From contig CACMXJ010000006.1 in NCBI GenBank assembly GCA_902617625.1, forward strand, positions 1-64,000: a stretch of 64,000 nt of DNA, in the 5' to 3' direction. The position numbers and the translations under genes are program-made. The notes under the pieces were generated by a model. That model was not told where the DNA came from. It ran no database searches and saw only the letters and a list, made by a program, of their open reading frames with translations. Below, piece after piece: positions 46,811-60,736 of the stretch. This DNA comes from an uncultured Pelagibacteraceae bacterium (GTDB lineage: Bacteria > Pseudomonadota > Alphaproteobacteria > Pelagibacterales > Pelagibacteraceae). Each line of letters opens with the position of its first letter. Within the stretch, counting starts at the first letter, position 1.

Positions 46811-47719
46811 ATGGATTTAAAATCCAAAATTATTTTAATTTATGGACCTACCGCAAGTGGTAAATCTAAATTTGCAATTAAACTAGCAAAAAAAATTTCA
46901 GGTCAGATTATAAACGCTGATAGCATGCAAGTTTATAAAGAACTAAAGGTTTTAACAGCAAGACCTTTTAAAAAAGATTATCAAAATATCAAACATCATT
47001 TATATGGATTTCAAAATGCTAAAAAAAATTTTTCTACAGGAGATTGGCTTGAATTGGCAAACCAAAAAATTTTGCAATGTAGAAAAATTAAAAAAACACC
47101 CATATTGGTTGGGGGCACTGGTCTCTATTTTAAAGCTTTAACTGACGGTTTAGTAAATATTCCGAAAATTCCTATTAATTTTAGAAATAAAGTAAGAAAT
47201 TTACATAAAAGAATAGGACAAAAGAAATTTTTTTTAAAGTTACTAGAAATAGATCCTTTAATTAAAGATCAAATTAATTCTCTAGATGTACAAAGATCTT
47301 TAAGAGCATATGAAATTAAATCATTTACAAAAAAATCTATGATTAGTTGGTTTAAAAAGACTAAGTCAGATTACAGTCATAATGACTTTTTTAAAATTTG
47401 TATTGATTTTCCAAGGAAAGATTTAATTGAGAGAATTAATAAGAGATCTGAAAATATGATTAAACTAGGTGCAATTTTAGAGGTTAAAAAATTTATCAAA
47501 ATGAGAGTTCCAAAAAATAAAAGCCTAAGTAAAGCAATTGGAATAAGTGAGATTAAGCAATATCTTCAAAAAAAAATCCAAACAGATCAATTAATCGAGA
47601 AAATATCAATAAAGACTAGGCAATATGCTAAAAGACAGAGCACCTGGGCTCGAGGACACATGAAAGATTGGAATAAAGTTCATCCAGTTGGTTTGGATAA
47701 GCTCTTAAAAAAAATTTAG
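46811..47719 (+). CDS. miaA: tRNA dimethylallyltransferase
   Basis: MiaA prenylates A37 of tRNAs reading UNN codons. The 302-residue protein has the P-loop GPTASGKS at 12-19, NADSMQVYKEL (about 36), and GGTGLYFKAL near 98. A C-terminal QYAKRQSTWARG segment contacts the tRNA. It follows degP after three bases. Confidence 0.96.
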   Translation: MDLKSKIILIYGPTASGKSKFAIKLAKKISGQIINADSMQVYKELKVLTARPFKKDYQNIKHHLYGFQNAKKNFSTGDWLELANQKILQCRKIKKTPILVGGTGLYFKALTDGLVNIPKIPINFRNKVRNLHKRIGQKKFFLKLLEIDPLIKDQINSLDVQRSLRAYEIKSFTKKSMISWFKKTKSDYSHNDFFKICIDFPRKDLIERINKRSENMIKLGAILEVKKFIKMRVPKNKSLSKAIGISEIKQYLQKKIQTDQLIEKISIKTRQYAKRQSTWARGHMKDWNKVHPVGLDKLLKKI

Positions 47720-47736
47720 ATATTCTCTACTTAGCC

Positions 47737-47766
47737 TTGACCAATTAGCACAACTTCAGCTAGATT
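47737..47766 (+). promoter_or_regulatory. Candidate ilvB promoter, near leaderless
   Basis: TTGACC (47737-47742, five of six matches) and TAGATT (47761-47766, four of six) are 18 bases apart. The ilvB ATG follows six bases later at 47773, so the predicted transcription start is at the start codon. The same TAGATT hexamer occupies nearly the same place before yqeY. No attenuator or leader peptide is visible. Confidence 0.4.
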
Positions 47767-47772
47767 GCTTGA

Positions 47773-49539
47773 ATGTCTAAATTATATACTGGTGCAGAAA
47801 TTGTATTTAAGTGTCTTGAAGATCAAGAGGTTGAATATATTTTTGGTTATCCAGGTGGAGCAGTTTTACCAATTTATGATGAACTTAAACATCATTCATC
47901 AATAAAACATATACTTGTTAGACATGAACAAGGAGCGGGCCATGCAGCAGAGGGTTATGCAAGATCATCAGGCAAGCCTGGAGTAGTTTTAGTAACATCT
48001 GGACCTGGTGCAACTAATGTTGTTACAGCATTGACTGATGCTTATATGGACTCAATACCTTTAGTTTGTATTTCTGGTCAAGTACCTACTCATTTAATAG
48101 GCACTGATGCCTTTCAAGAATGTGATACAACTGGAATCACAAGGCCTTGCACAAAACATAATTGGTTAGTTAAAGATATTAAAGAATTACCAAAAATAAT
48201 GCATGAAGCTTTTAAAGTAGCAACAACTGGGAGACCTGGACCTGTACTAATTGATATTCCTAAAGATATCCAATTTGCAAAAACTAATTATACAAAATTT
48301 AAAAAAGAAAAAAAATTAAACGGAAAAATACATAATAAATTTTCTGAAAATGAAATTAATCAATTAATTGATTTGATTTCAAAAGCAAAAAAACCAGTTG
48401 TTTACACTGGGGGCGGAGTAATAAATTCTGGGCCTCAGGCTAGTGAGACTTTAAAAGAGTTTGTTAGATTAATTGGTTTTCCAATCACGTCGACTCTACA
48501 AGGGTTAGGGGCATTTCCAGGGGATGATAATCAATTTATTGGAATGCTAGGTATGCATGGAACTTATGAAGCTAATAATGCAATGCATGATTGTGATTTG
48601 TTAATTAACATTGGTGCAAGATTTGACGATAGAATAACTGGTAAGATCGATGAGTTTTCACCAAAATCAAAAAAAGTTCATATCGATATTGATCCATCGT
48701 CAATCAATAAAATTATTAAAGTAGATCTTGCAATAGTTGGAGATGTTAATGAAGTAATAAAGTCAGCTATTAAGAAAATAAATAAAAAACAAAATGGATT
48801 AAAAGACTCGAATAAACAAAGAATTTCAAAATGGTGGGAACAAATCCAAAAGTGGAGAACGAAAGACTCTTTGGGATTTATCAATAGTGATAAAGAAATT
48901 AAGCCTCAGCATGCTGTAAAAAGATTATATGAGCTAACAAAAAATCAAGATACATTTATCACAACTGAAGTTGGTCAGCATCAAATGTGGGCTGCACAAC
49001 ACTATAAATTTAATAAACCTAATAGATGGATGACATCAGGAGGTCTTGGAACAATGGGATATGGACTTCCAGCAGCAGTAGGCGTTCAAATTGCTCATCC
49101 AGATAAATTGGTGATCGATATTGCAGGTGAAGCATCTGTTTTGATGACGATTCAAGAAATGTCTACAGCAGTTCAATACAATTTGCCCATAAAGATATTT
49201 ATTTTAAATAATCAGTACATGGGAATGGTAAGACAATGGCAGGAACTTCTACATGAAAAAAACTACTCAGAGAGTTATTCTGAAGCCTTACCTGACTTTG
49301 TTAAATTAGCTGAGGCTTATGGATGTAAAGGTATCAAGGCAGATAATCCAGATGAATTAGATGATAAAATTAAAGAGATGATTGATTATAACGGTCCAGT
49401 AATATTTGATTGTCATGTAGATCCTAATGAAAATTGTTTTCCAATGATACCATCCGGAAAGCCTCATAATCAGATGATTTTAGGTCCAAATGATAAAGAG
49501 GAAAATAAAATTACCGGTAAAGGGAAATCATTAGTTTAA
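47773..49539 (+). CDS. ilvB: Acetolactate synthase large subunit
   Basis: This thiamine-diphosphate enzyme condenses pyruvate with pyruvate or 2-oxobutyrate, the first shared step of valine, leucine and isoleucine synthesis. The 588-residue protein shows the catalytic Glu in RHEQGAGHAAEGYAR (about 54), the FAD-binding middle domain with GMLGMHGTYEANNA, and the ThDP loop GEASVLMTIQE to NNQYMGMVRQWQ. It could equally be called ilvI. Its stop overlaps the ilvH start by one base. Confidence 0.96.
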   Translation: MSKLYTGAEIVFKCLEDQEVEYIFGYPGGAVLPIYDELKHHSSIKHILVRHEQGAGHAAEGYARSSGKPGVVLVTSGPGATNVVTALTDAYMDSIPLVCISGQVPTHLIGTDAFQECDTTGITRPCTKHNWLVKDIKELPKIMHEAFKVATTGRPGPVLIDIPKDIQFAKTNYTKFKKEKKLNGKIHNKFSENEINQLIDLISKAKKPVVYTGGGVINSGPQASETLKEFVRLIGFPITSTLQGLGAFPGDDNQFIGMLGMHGTYEANNAMHDCDLLINIGARFDDRITGKIDEFSPKSKKVHIDIDPSSINKIIKVDLAIVGDVNEVIKSAIKKINKKQNGLKDSNKQRISKWWEQIQKWRTKDSLGFINSDKEIKPQHAVKRLYELTKNQDTFITTEVGQHQMWAAQHYKFNKPNRWMTSGGLGTMGYGLPAAVGVQIAHPDKLVIDIAGEASVLMTIQEMSTAVQYNLPIKIFILNNQYMGMVRQWQELLHEKNYSESYSEALPDFVKLAEAYGCKGIKADNPDELDDKIKEMIDYNGPVIFDCHVDPNENCFPMIPSGKPHNQMILGPNDKEENKITGKGKSLV

Positions 49540-50087
49540 TGTCATCTCCAAAATCAGCATATAGTATTCCCACTAAAAAAGGAAAATTAGATACTCATAT
49601 ATTTGTTGTTTGGGTTGATAATGAGTCTGGTGTATTGGCAAGAGTAGTTGGGTTATTTTCTGGCAGAGGATATAATATCGAGTCCTTAGCGGTTGCAGAA
49701 GTTGATGCAACAAAAAATATTTCAAGAATTACTATCGTGACAACAGGAACACCACAAGTTATTGATCAAATTAAACTTCAGCTGAAAAAACTAGTTCCAG
49801 TCCATAAAGTTGCAGATTTTAAAAGAGAAGATAAAAATGTTATTTTTAAAGAGATGGCATTACTTAAAATTGTTGCACAGAAAAAAAAGATAGATAAGTG
49901 TCTTAAAGAATGCAAAAAATTTAATCCTGTAATTTTAGACAAAACAAATAAATCAGTGGTTGTACAAATAACTGCTTTAAGAAGAGAAATTGATAAAATG
50001 AGTAAAAAATTAAAACCCTTAGGTCTTACAAGCACTTCTAGAACTGGGGCAATAGCTATGACCAGAGGTGCTCAAACATTCAAATAA
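49539..50087 (+). CDS. ilvH: Acetolactate synthase small subunit
   Basis: The regulatory subunit activates the large subunit and gives valine feedback control. The 182-residue protein has an N-terminal ACT domain (about 20-95) with VDNESGVLARVVGLFSGRGYNIESLAV, and a C-terminal ACT-like half. The length fits the IlvH/IlvN 160-180-residue type with a short leading extension. Confidence 0.95.
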   Translation: MSSPKSAYSIPTKKGKLDTHIFVVWVDNESGVLARVVGLFSGRGYNIESLAVAEVDATKNISRITIVTTGTPQVIDQIKLQLKKLVPVHKVADFKREDKNVIFKEMALLKIVAQKKKIDKCLKECKKFNPVILDKTNKSVVVQITALRREIDKMSKKLKPLGLTSTSRTGAIAMTRGAQTFK

Positions 50088-50095
50088 ATTTATAA

Positions 50096-51130
<1,035 letters not shown>

Positions 51131-51215
51131 ATATTGATTAAATTGGGCTAAAATAGTTATTTTATTTTGCAATCTAAACGATAGGTTGTATATTTCGAGC
51201 ACTAAAAATATTTAT

Positions 51216-53827
<2,612 letters not shown>

Positions 53828-53832
53828 GAAAG

Positions 53833-55053
53833 ATGGCCGAAAGCAGAGATGATTTTATAATAGCAATTAGATCTGCTTTTTTAAATAAAAGTACAAAACA
53901 AAAATTTTCCTTATTAACTTTAGTTTTTTTTTCGATTGTTATAATTGTTTTATCTAGTTTTAATTTCAAGGCGATAACTGTAACAAAGTCAGTTATAAAA
54001 GAAATTGTCTATCGATCTTCATTTATAGTTTCGATCCCAGAAAATTTTATCAAATCTTCTTATTTAAATCTAAATGAATATACTAATTTTTATAAAGAAT
54101 ATAAACAAACCAAAGAGGAATTAGATCAGTTAAAATCTGAAAATATATCAACAAAAATTATTAAAAGTGAAAATGAGGAACTCAAAAGTCTAATTGATGG
54201 TTATACCATTACCTCTAATAAGATTTTAGCAAAGGTAATTGTTGATCATGAAAGTCCTTTTTTAAGATCAATTATTATCAACAAAGGTAGTAAGGAAAAA
54301 ATTAAGATTGGAACAAATATTTATGATCGAAGCTATCTTGTAGGACGGGTCATCGAAGTAAATTATACAAATTCAAGAGTATTGTTGTTAACTGATTTAA
54401 ATTCAAATATTCCTGTTTCTATCACACCTGGAAATGTTCAAGCAATTGTTGTTGGTAATGGAGATAAAAAAGGTGAAATTAAATATATTAAAAATGATCT
54501 TATAAACAAAATCGATGATCAAGGAATTGCATATACCTCAGGAACTGGCTCAATTTTCAAAAGTGGAATTCCTGTTGGAACGATTGATTTAAAAGATAAA
54601 AATGAAAAAATTTTGATCAACTTTTATAGTGATTTTAGTCAATTAAAATATGTTTTTGCAGAGATTGATGAGTTAATCCCAACACCTGTTGAAACTGAAG
54701 AAAATGATCAAACACAAGTCTCTTCAAATACAGAGCAAATAAAATTAGACTTAATAAGTGATGAATTGCAGATTTTAGAGGATAGTAACACTAAATTTTT
54801 AGAGGAAAATAAAGAATTAAATACTTTAACTAACAATTTAACTAAACAAATTGAGATATTAAAGTCAGAAAATGAGTTTCAAAAAAGTGTTATTCAACAG
54901 CATAATTTAGACCAAGAAGAGCTAGAATTCTTAAGATTAAATTTAATCTATAGTTCAAAATGTCAATCAAAAAAACTCTTTAGCACTGGTTTTAAAGTAG
55001 GCACTGAAGAATATAAAAAATGTATAATGCGAAAAGGAAAGATAAGTGATTAG
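53833..55053 (+). CDS. mreC: Rod shape-determining protein MreC
   Basis: MreC is a single-pass periplasmic scaffold of the elongasome that activates RodA-PBP2. The 406-residue protein has a membrane helix (about 24-46), a coiled coil around 85-125, and the two-beta-barrel domain (about 135-265) with ILAKVIVDHESPFLRSIIINKG. The C-terminal part (about 300-385) is another Glu/Asn-rich coiled coil, longer than in many MreC proteins, ending in a cysteine-containing tail. Confidence 0.93.
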   Translation: MAESRDDFIIAIRSAFLNKSTKQKFSLLTLVFFSIVIIVLSSFNFKAITVTKSVIKEIVYRSSFIVSIPENFIKSSYLNLNEYTNFYKEYKQTKEELDQLKSENISTKIIKSENEELKSLIDGYTITSNKILAKVIVDHESPFLRSIIINKGSKEKIKIGTNIYDRSYLVGRVIEVNYTNSRVLLLTDLNSNIPVSITPGNVQAIVVGNGDKKGEIKYIKNDLINKIDDQGIAYTSGTGSIFKSGIPVGTIDLKDKNEKILINFYSDFSQLKYVFAEIDELIPTPVETEENDQTQVSSNTEQIKLDLISDELQILEDSNTKFLEENKELNTLTNNLTKQIEILKSENEFQKSVIQQHNLDQEELEFLRLNLIYSSKCQSKKLFSTGFKVGTEEYKKCIMRKGKISD

Positions 55054-55552
55054 ATTTCAAAAGAAAAATTTACTTTATAAGATATACACTTGGTTACCAA
55101 TTCTCGCTTTATTTATATCTGTATTTAATGAATTTGATTTTAATTATTTAAACATTGATTATTTTTCATTTAATTTTCCATTTATATTAATTTTTTATTT
55201 CGCTTTAAAAGCATATCAGCGATTTGATTACTTTTTAGTTTTTTTAGCAGGGTTATTTAATGATACCGTTGTGGGTTTACCCTTAGGCATAAGTTCTATG
55301 TCATATATCTTAATTTGTATATTTGCCACTTACCTAAGAAATATAACAATTAGTCCAAATTTAATAAAAGATTGGTTCTATTTTTTGTTTATCATTAGTT
55401 TGATAAATTCAATAAATTTTTCAGTTTTATTTTTGTTTTTTTCTTATGAATTGGATATTACACTTTTTATCGTGAACAATTTTTTTACGTTTTTATTTTA
55501 CATAATATTTTCAATATTTTTTAAGAGGTATTTAAAAAGTTTAGATGATTAA
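55046..55552 (+). CDS. mreD: Rod shape-determining protein MreD
   Basis: This 168-residue membrane protein has about five or six helices. It occupies the usual place between mreC and mrdA. The start is GTG at 55046, eight bases before the end of mreC. The FLAGLFNDTVVGLPLGISSMSY stretch (about 70-90) is typical of MreD, which is otherwise weakly conserved. Confidence 0.9.
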   Translation: MIRFQKKNLLYKIYTWLPILALFISVFNEFDFNYLNIDYFSFNFPFILIFYFALKAYQRFDYFLVFLAGLFNDTVVGLPLGISSMSYILICIFATYLRNITISPNLIKDWFYFLFIISLINSINFSVLFLFFSYELDITLFIVNNFFTFLFYIIFSIFFKRYLKSLDD

Positions 55553-57425
55553 TATTAATATAAGTGACAGCGCAACCAAGTTAAATTCATTAAATCGAAG
55601 AATGTTTATTCTTGCGACAGCTAAAATTATCATTCTAGGTGGAATAGTTAGTAGATTATTTTTTTTACAAGTTAAAGAGAATAAAAAATACTTAACACTA
55701 TCTGATAAAAATAGAATTCGAGAATGGAAATTACCCCCTATTAGAGGAGAATTTCAAGACTATTTTGGAAACACGATTGCTGGAAATTTTGAGGCTTACC
55801 AACTCCATATCATACCAGAGGAGGTTGAGGATTTTAGATATGTAATTTATCGTGTGAAAGAATTATTGGAATTAAGTGATAAACAATTTAAAAAAATTGT
55901 AAAAAAAAAGAATGAAATAAAACCTTGGGAAACATTAATTGTAGCAGATAATTTAAGTTGGGAAAAATTTTCTAAAATTAATAATCACCTTTATGATCTT
56001 AATGGTGTTAAGCCAGTCATTTCAATATCAAGAGATTACCCTTATAAAGAAAATTTCACTCATGTTTTGGGTTATGTTAGTCAGGCTAATGAAAATGACC
56101 TTTTAACAAATGAAAATATAAAAGAAAAATTTGTACCTGGATTAAAAGTTGGAAAAACAGGTCTAGAAAAATCATTTGAACAGAAATTAATTGGATCAAA
56201 TTCTGTGGAGCGATATGAGGTTAATGCTTATGGTAGAAGGATCAGTCAATTAGCATTTCAAAAAGGAGATAAGGGAGAAACAATCAAACTTACAATAGAT
56301 ACAAAAATTCAAGAGTTAACAAATGAGTTACTTAAAGAAAAAGCTGGATCGATATGCGTAATGGATATTTATACAGGTGCAATTATTGCAATGCATTCTT
56401 CCCCATCCTTTGATCCCAATTCTTTTGTTTTTGGAATAAGCCAAGATGAATGGCAACTGATAAGAAACAATCCAATGAAACCTCTAGTAAATAAATCATT
56501 ATCAGGTAATTACTCACCAGGATCAACCATAAAACCTATAGTTGCCTTATCCGCTTTAGAAAATGAAATTATTAAACCAGATTTTACAGTTCAATGTAAA
56601 GGACACAAAAATCCTTTAGAATTGTACGGGCAAACTTATCATTGCTGGAAGAAAGAGGGACACGGATTTGTAAACTTAAGAGAAGCGATGAAACAATCTT
56701 GTGATACATATTTTTATGAAGTTGCAAGAAGGTTAGGTGTAGATCGATTAAGTGTTACTGCAAAAAAATTCGGATTAGGTCAGAAAGTTTTTAAAGATAT
56801 ATTTGATAACGAAAAGAAGGGTTTAGTTCCTAATACAGAATGGAAAAAAAATGCATTAGGAAGAAATTGGGTACTTGGTGAAACAATAATTACTGGAATT
56901 GGCCAAGGGTTTATTCAAACAACTCCAATACAATTATGTTTGATGACTGCTCAAATTGCTAATGGTGGATACAAAATTTATCCTAAAATAGTGGCAAATG
57001 ATGACAATCAATATGCAGATAAGTTTACACCATTATATAAAAAGTCTCGAAATATTAAGATTGTTCAAGATGCAATGTTTAGTTCTACAAATGAAGTGAG
57101 AGGAACTTCTTACAGATCTCGTTTGGACGATCCTAAATATAAATTTGCTGGAAAAACTGGAACCTCACAAGTTAAGAAAATAACTGAGAGGGATCGTGAG
57201 TTAGATCTTAAAACATTTCAAATTCCTTATGAGGAGAGAGATCATGCTTTATTCGTAGCTTTTGGGCCTTACAAAAATCCAAGATATGCGCTTAGCATAA
57301 TCATAGAACATGGTGGTTCTGGAGGAACTGTTGCAGCTCCATTAGCTAAAGAATTATTTAAAATGATTGTTGATAGACATGAAATAAGAAAAAATTACGA
57401 TAACAAAAAATATTTGGATATCTAA
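55545..57425 (+). CDS. mrdA: Elongation transpeptidase PBP2
   Basis: PBP2 crosslinks peptidoglycan during elongation together with RodA. The 626-residue class B protein has a membrane helix near 20-41, the RIREWKLPPIRGEFQD opening of the pedestal, active-site Ser327-Thr-Ile-Lys330, the SCD motif in KQSCDTYFYEVA (about 384) and KTG at 537-539. It overlaps mreD by eight bases and rodA by one. Confidence 0.97.
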   Translation: MININISDSATKLNSLNRRMFILATAKIIILGGIVSRLFFLQVKENKKYLTLSDKNRIREWKLPPIRGEFQDYFGNTIAGNFEAYQLHIIPEEVEDFRYVIYRVKELLELSDKQFKKIVKKKNEIKPWETLIVADNLSWEKFSKINNHLYDLNGVKPVISISRDYPYKENFTHVLGYVSQANENDLLTNENIKEKFVPGLKVGKTGLEKSFEQKLIGSNSVERYEVNAYGRRISQLAFQKGDKGETIKLTIDTKIQELTNELLKEKAGSICVMDIYTGAIIAMHSSPSFDPNSFVFGISQDEWQLIRNNPMKPLVNKSLSGNYSPGSTIKPIVALSALENEIIKPDFTVQCKGHKNPLELYGQTYHCWKKEGHGFVNLREAMKQSCDTYFYEVARRLGVDRLSVTAKKFGLGQKVFKDIFDNEKKGLVPNTEWKKNALGRNWVLGETIITGIGQGFIQTTPIQLCLMTAQIANGGYKIYPKIVANDDNQYADKFTPLYKKSRNIKIVQDAMFSSTNEVRGTSYRSRLDDPKYKFAGKTGTSQVKKITERDRELDLKTFQIPYEERDHALFVAFGPYKNPRYALSIIIEHGGSGGTVAAPLAKELFKMIVDRHEIRKNYDNKKYLDI

Positions 57426-58549
57426 TGTACCAATATACAAGATTTAATAATAAAAATGGTTTTTTCCAAAAATTTGGAAATTTAGATTATATCCTTTTAT
57501 CATGTCTTCTAATTCTTGGATTTGTTAGTCTTGCAACAATGTATTCTACTGACGGGGGTGAAGTTTTATTTCATACAAGAAGTCACTTCATAAAATTTAT
57601 TGTTTTCTTTTCAATGATGCTTGTGATTTCATTTATCAACATAAAATTTTGGTTCTCTCTTGGTTATCTATCTTATGCAGTTATTTTAGGAATGTTAATT
57701 TGGACTATAAATTTTGGTATTACTGCATCAGGATCTAAAAGATGGATTGATTTATATTTTTTAAATATTCAACCATCTGAATTAATGAAAATTTTTATTA
57801 TTTTATGTCTAGCAAAATATTTTCATAGAATGAAAGCACAACATGTTAACTCTTTTTATAGCCTTTGTTTTTCATTAATAATCATATTCGTTCCAATGAG
57901 TTTAGTAATTATACAACCAGATTTAGGTACTTCATTACTTATTGCAATAAGTGGAATAGTTGTATTGTGGTTTGCTGGATTAAATCATAAATATTTTTTT
58001 TATTCTTGTTTACTATCAATCATTTCATTGCCAATTATTATTTCTTTTCTAAAACCTTATCAAAAACTTAGAGTATTAACTTTTCTAAATCCAGATAGAG
58101 ATCCTTTAGGAGCCGGTTATCAGATTATTCAATCTAAAATTGCTGTTGGATCAGGAGGTTTCACTGGTAAAGGTTTTCTAAAAGGAACACAAAGTTATCT
58201 AGAATTTCTACCAGAGAAACATACAGATTTTATATTCACCCTTTTTTCGGAAGAATTTGGTTTTATTGGGTCAGTTTTGTTACTTTTAATTTATAGTATC
58301 ATAATTTACCGAGTTATCAGAATAGGTGCGCTTTCTAGAAGTTATTTTGCGAAATTATTTTGTTACAGCTTTGGAACATCAATCTTTATATATGTTGTAA
58401 TAAATATGAGCATGGTTTTAGGTTTACTTCCTATTGTAGGTTCACCTTTACCGATAATGTCATATGGTGGTTCATCAATGTTAGCCACAATGATAGGATT
58501 TGGAATTGTGATGAGTGCCAAAACTCATAGTCAACAATCCATTGCATAA
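57425..58549 (+). CDS. rodA: Elongation glycosyltransferase RodA
   Basis: RodA is the SEDS polymerase of the elongasome. The 374-residue protein has about ten membrane helices with GSKRWIDLYFLNIQPSELMK (about 98-117), QPDLGTSL, the LPEKHTDFIF motif and LPIMSYGGSSM near the C-terminus. The directly preceding mrdA distinguishes it from ftsW at 23335. Confidence 0.96.
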   Translation: MYQYTRFNNKNGFFQKFGNLDYILLSCLLILGFVSLATMYSTDGGEVLFHTRSHFIKFIVFFSMMLVISFINIKFWFSLGYLSYAVILGMLIWTINFGITASGSKRWIDLYFLNIQPSELMKIFIILCLAKYFHRMKAQHVNSFYSLCFSLIIIFVPMSLVIIQPDLGTSLLIAISGIVVLWFAGLNHKYFFYSCLLSIISLPIIISFLKPYQKLRVLTFLNPDRDPLGAGYQIIQSKIAVGSGGFTGKGFLKGTQSYLEFLPEKHTDFIFTLFSEEFGFIGSVLLLLIYSIIIYRVIRIGALSRSYFAKLFCYSFGTSIFIYVVINMSMVLGLLPIVGSPLPIMSYGGSSMLATMIGFGIVMSAKTHSQQSIA

Positions 58550-58599
58550 GTATAATTTGTCGCTTAATCTTAATTAATATTTCATTATATAGTCGTCTA

Positions 58600-59838
58600 A
58601 TGAATAAAATTAAAGTAGGTATTGTTGGAGCTGGTATTCAAGGAATCTCTAATGCTTTATTTTTGCAGAAAAAAGGTTTTGATGTCACGATATTTGATAG
58701 AGAAAATCCAGGAAGCCCTGTAGCATCTTATGGAAATGCTGGTCATTTTTCTCCCTATGCTTCCTTGTCTTTAAATAGAACTGACATTTTACTAGATGTT
58801 CCTGCAATGTTAATGAGCTCAACCGGACCTCTTGCACTTAAATGGAATTATGTTCCAAAAATGATCCCTTGGTTTATGAAATTTATATTGAACACCACAA
58901 AAAATAAAATGATGCACACTGCAAAAAATATGCATCAAATTTTAGATTTAGCCTTACCAGCCTATGATGAATTATTTGATGAAGTTGATATTGAAGGTTT
59001 AGTCGAAAACAAAGGAATTTTGTATATTTGGAACGATCAAGATTTGAAAAGTAGAGAATTAGAAATTAATGTTAGAAAGGAATTAGGAGTTCAGCAACAA
59101 CTTGTAAATAAAAAAGAAATTCATGATTTAGAGCCTAATATAAAACCATTTTATCATGCTGGTGTTTATTATCCTTACGCAAGACATGCGAGAAACCCAA
59201 AAAAAATCCTTCTTAAATTTTTTGATTTGTTTCTTAAAAAAGGTGGGCAATTTAAAAAAACAGATATTAAAAGAATAGATTTTCAAGATGAACAACCAAT
59301 ATTAAAAACGGAGTCTGAAAAATTTTCATTTGATAAAGTGGTGGTAGCTTGTGGAGCCTTTTCAAAAAGATTAACTGATAATTTAAATGAAAAAATACCT
59401 TTAGACACTGAGCGTGGTTATCATGTTCACTTTAAAGATTGTGACCATCTTTTACAAAGACCAGTTATTTTTTCAAATCGAGGATTTGGAATTACTCCAA
59501 TGGAACAAGGATTAAGAGTTGTAGGTACAGTAGAGTTTGGTGGATTGAAAAATCCTTTATCAAAATCTCGTATTAATAATTTAATTAATAATGCCAAGTA
59601 TATGTTGGGAGACTTACCTGATCATGAAGATGAATGGTTAGGATTTAGACCAACATTACCTGATTTTTTACCTGTTATGGGTCCATCAAAAAATCATAAA
59701 AATGTATTCTATTGTTTTGGTCATCATCATTTAGGATGGACATTAGGTCCAATATCTGGAAAGATTGTCTCTGGAATGATAGCTAAAGAAAACACTAATT
59801 TAAATTTAGCCCCTTATAGCTCAACAAGATTCAATTAG
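58600..59838 (+). CDS. DadA-like FAD-dependent amino acid oxidoreductase
   Basis: This 412-residue DAO-family flavoprotein has the dinucleotide motif VGIVGAGIQGISNA at 4-17 and ends with the GHHHLGWTLGPISG FAD-binding block. The YGNAGHFSPYA segment after the Rossmann fold is typical of D-amino acid dehydrogenases (DadA type), which pass electrons to the respiratory chain. The actual substrate is uncertain. It is the first gene of an apparent operon through msrB. Confidence 0.85.
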   Translation: MNKIKVGIVGAGIQGISNALFLQKKGFDVTIFDRENPGSPVASYGNAGHFSPYASLSLNRTDILLDVPAMLMSSTGPLALKWNYVPKMIPWFMKFILNTTKNKMMHTAKNMHQILDLALPAYDELFDEVDIEGLVENKGILYIWNDQDLKSRELEINVRKELGVQQQLVNKKEIHDLEPNIKPFYHAGVYYPYARHARNPKKILLKFFDLFLKKGGQFKKTDIKRIDFQDEQPILKTESEKFSFDKVVVACGAFSKRLTDNLNEKIPLDTERGYHVHFKDCDHLLQRPVIFSNRGFGITPMEQGLRVVGTVEFGGLKNPLSKSRINNLINNAKYMLGDLPDHEDEWLGFRPTLPDFLPVMGPSKNHKNVFYCFGHHHLGWTLGPISGKIVSGMIAKENTNLNLAPYSSTRFN

Positions 59839-59842
59839 TAAA

Positions 59843-60736
59843 ATGCAAAATACCAAAGCATATATCATGCTGGTATGCGCAACTTTATTCTGGGCAGGTA
59901 ATTTTATGGTTGGCAAGTACGCTTTCTTGGTTGAGATACCTCCTCTAACTTTAGTATTTTATCGTTGGCTACTTGTTTGGATTATATTGTTACCTTTTAC
60001 TTTTAAAGAAATAATTAAATATAAAGATACGATTTTAAATAATCTACCTTTGTTATTTTTTTTAGGTTTTACAAGTGTTGGTTTGTTTAATTCTTTTACT
60101 TACTTATCTTTAATTCATACCCAAGTCATTAACGCATCTCTTTTTAATACAGCTATTCCAGCTATAATAATTTTACTTTGTTTTTTATTTAAAGTTGAAC
60201 AAACTAATAAGTATCAAATTTTAGGGCTTATCATTTCAGTGTGTGGTATTCTGGCGATTATTACCAGACTTAAGCTAGACATTTTGTTTTCCCTAAATTT
60301 TAATAAAGGCGATTTGATAATGATAGGAGGTGTTATTACATGGGGAGTTTATTCAACTCTCTTAAAGAAAAAAAAATTTACTCTTCCGTTATTAACTTTA
60401 GTTCATGTTATTTGTACATTCGGTTTGATAACTGTATTGCCTCAATTTTTATATGAATACTCTAATGGAGAATTAATTAAGTTCGACATAAATTTAGTCT
60501 ATACTTTGATATTTTTAGCTCTTTTTCCTAGTATAGGATCTTATTATTGTTGGGCAGGTGCTGTTTCTATCATTGGTGCAAATAGAGCAGGTATTTTCTT
60601 ATCTTTAATTCCGTTGTTTAGCACCATAATGGCAATACTATTTTATAATGAGCAATTTAAATTTTTTCACTTGATTGGTGCAATTTTAATTATATTAGGT
60701 TTATTTCTATCAAATAAGGAAATTAAAAATGCTTAA
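59843..60736 (+). CDS. EamA/DMT-superfamily transporter
   Basis: The 297-residue protein has about ten membrane helices arranged as two EamA repeats (about 5-137 and 155-293). Motifs such as LFWAGNFMVGKYA at the start and GAVSIIGANRAGIFLSLIPLF in the second repeat are typical of the drug/metabolite transporter superfamily. The substrate is unknown; its operon partners suggest an amino or hydroxy acid or a related metabolite. It overlaps the next gene by eight bases. Confidence 0.9.
   Translation: MQNTKAYIMLVCATLFWAGNFMVGKYAFLVEIPPLTLVFYRWLLVWIILLPFTFKEIIKYKDTILNNLPLLFFLGFTSVGLFNSFTYLSLIHTQVINASLFNTAIPAIIILLCFLFKVEQTNKYQILGLIISVCGILAIITRLKLDILFSLNFNKGDLIMIGGVITWGVYSTLLKKKKFTLPLLTLVHVICTFGLITVLPQFLYEYSNGELIKFDINLVYTLIFLALFPSIGSYYCWAGAVSIIGANRAGIFLSLIPLFSTIMAILFYNEQFKFFHLIGAILIILGLFLSNKEIKNA

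Noticed and set aside
51186-51215. Ten-codon extension of leuA
   Set aside because: The extra residues do not fit the family; the ATG at 51216 directly precedes the conserved DRE-TIM barrel start.
58557-58590. Promoter before the DadA-like gene (TATATA near the ATG)
   Set aside because: No -35 element at a sensible distance; the TATATA alone is not informative in this AT-rich DNA.
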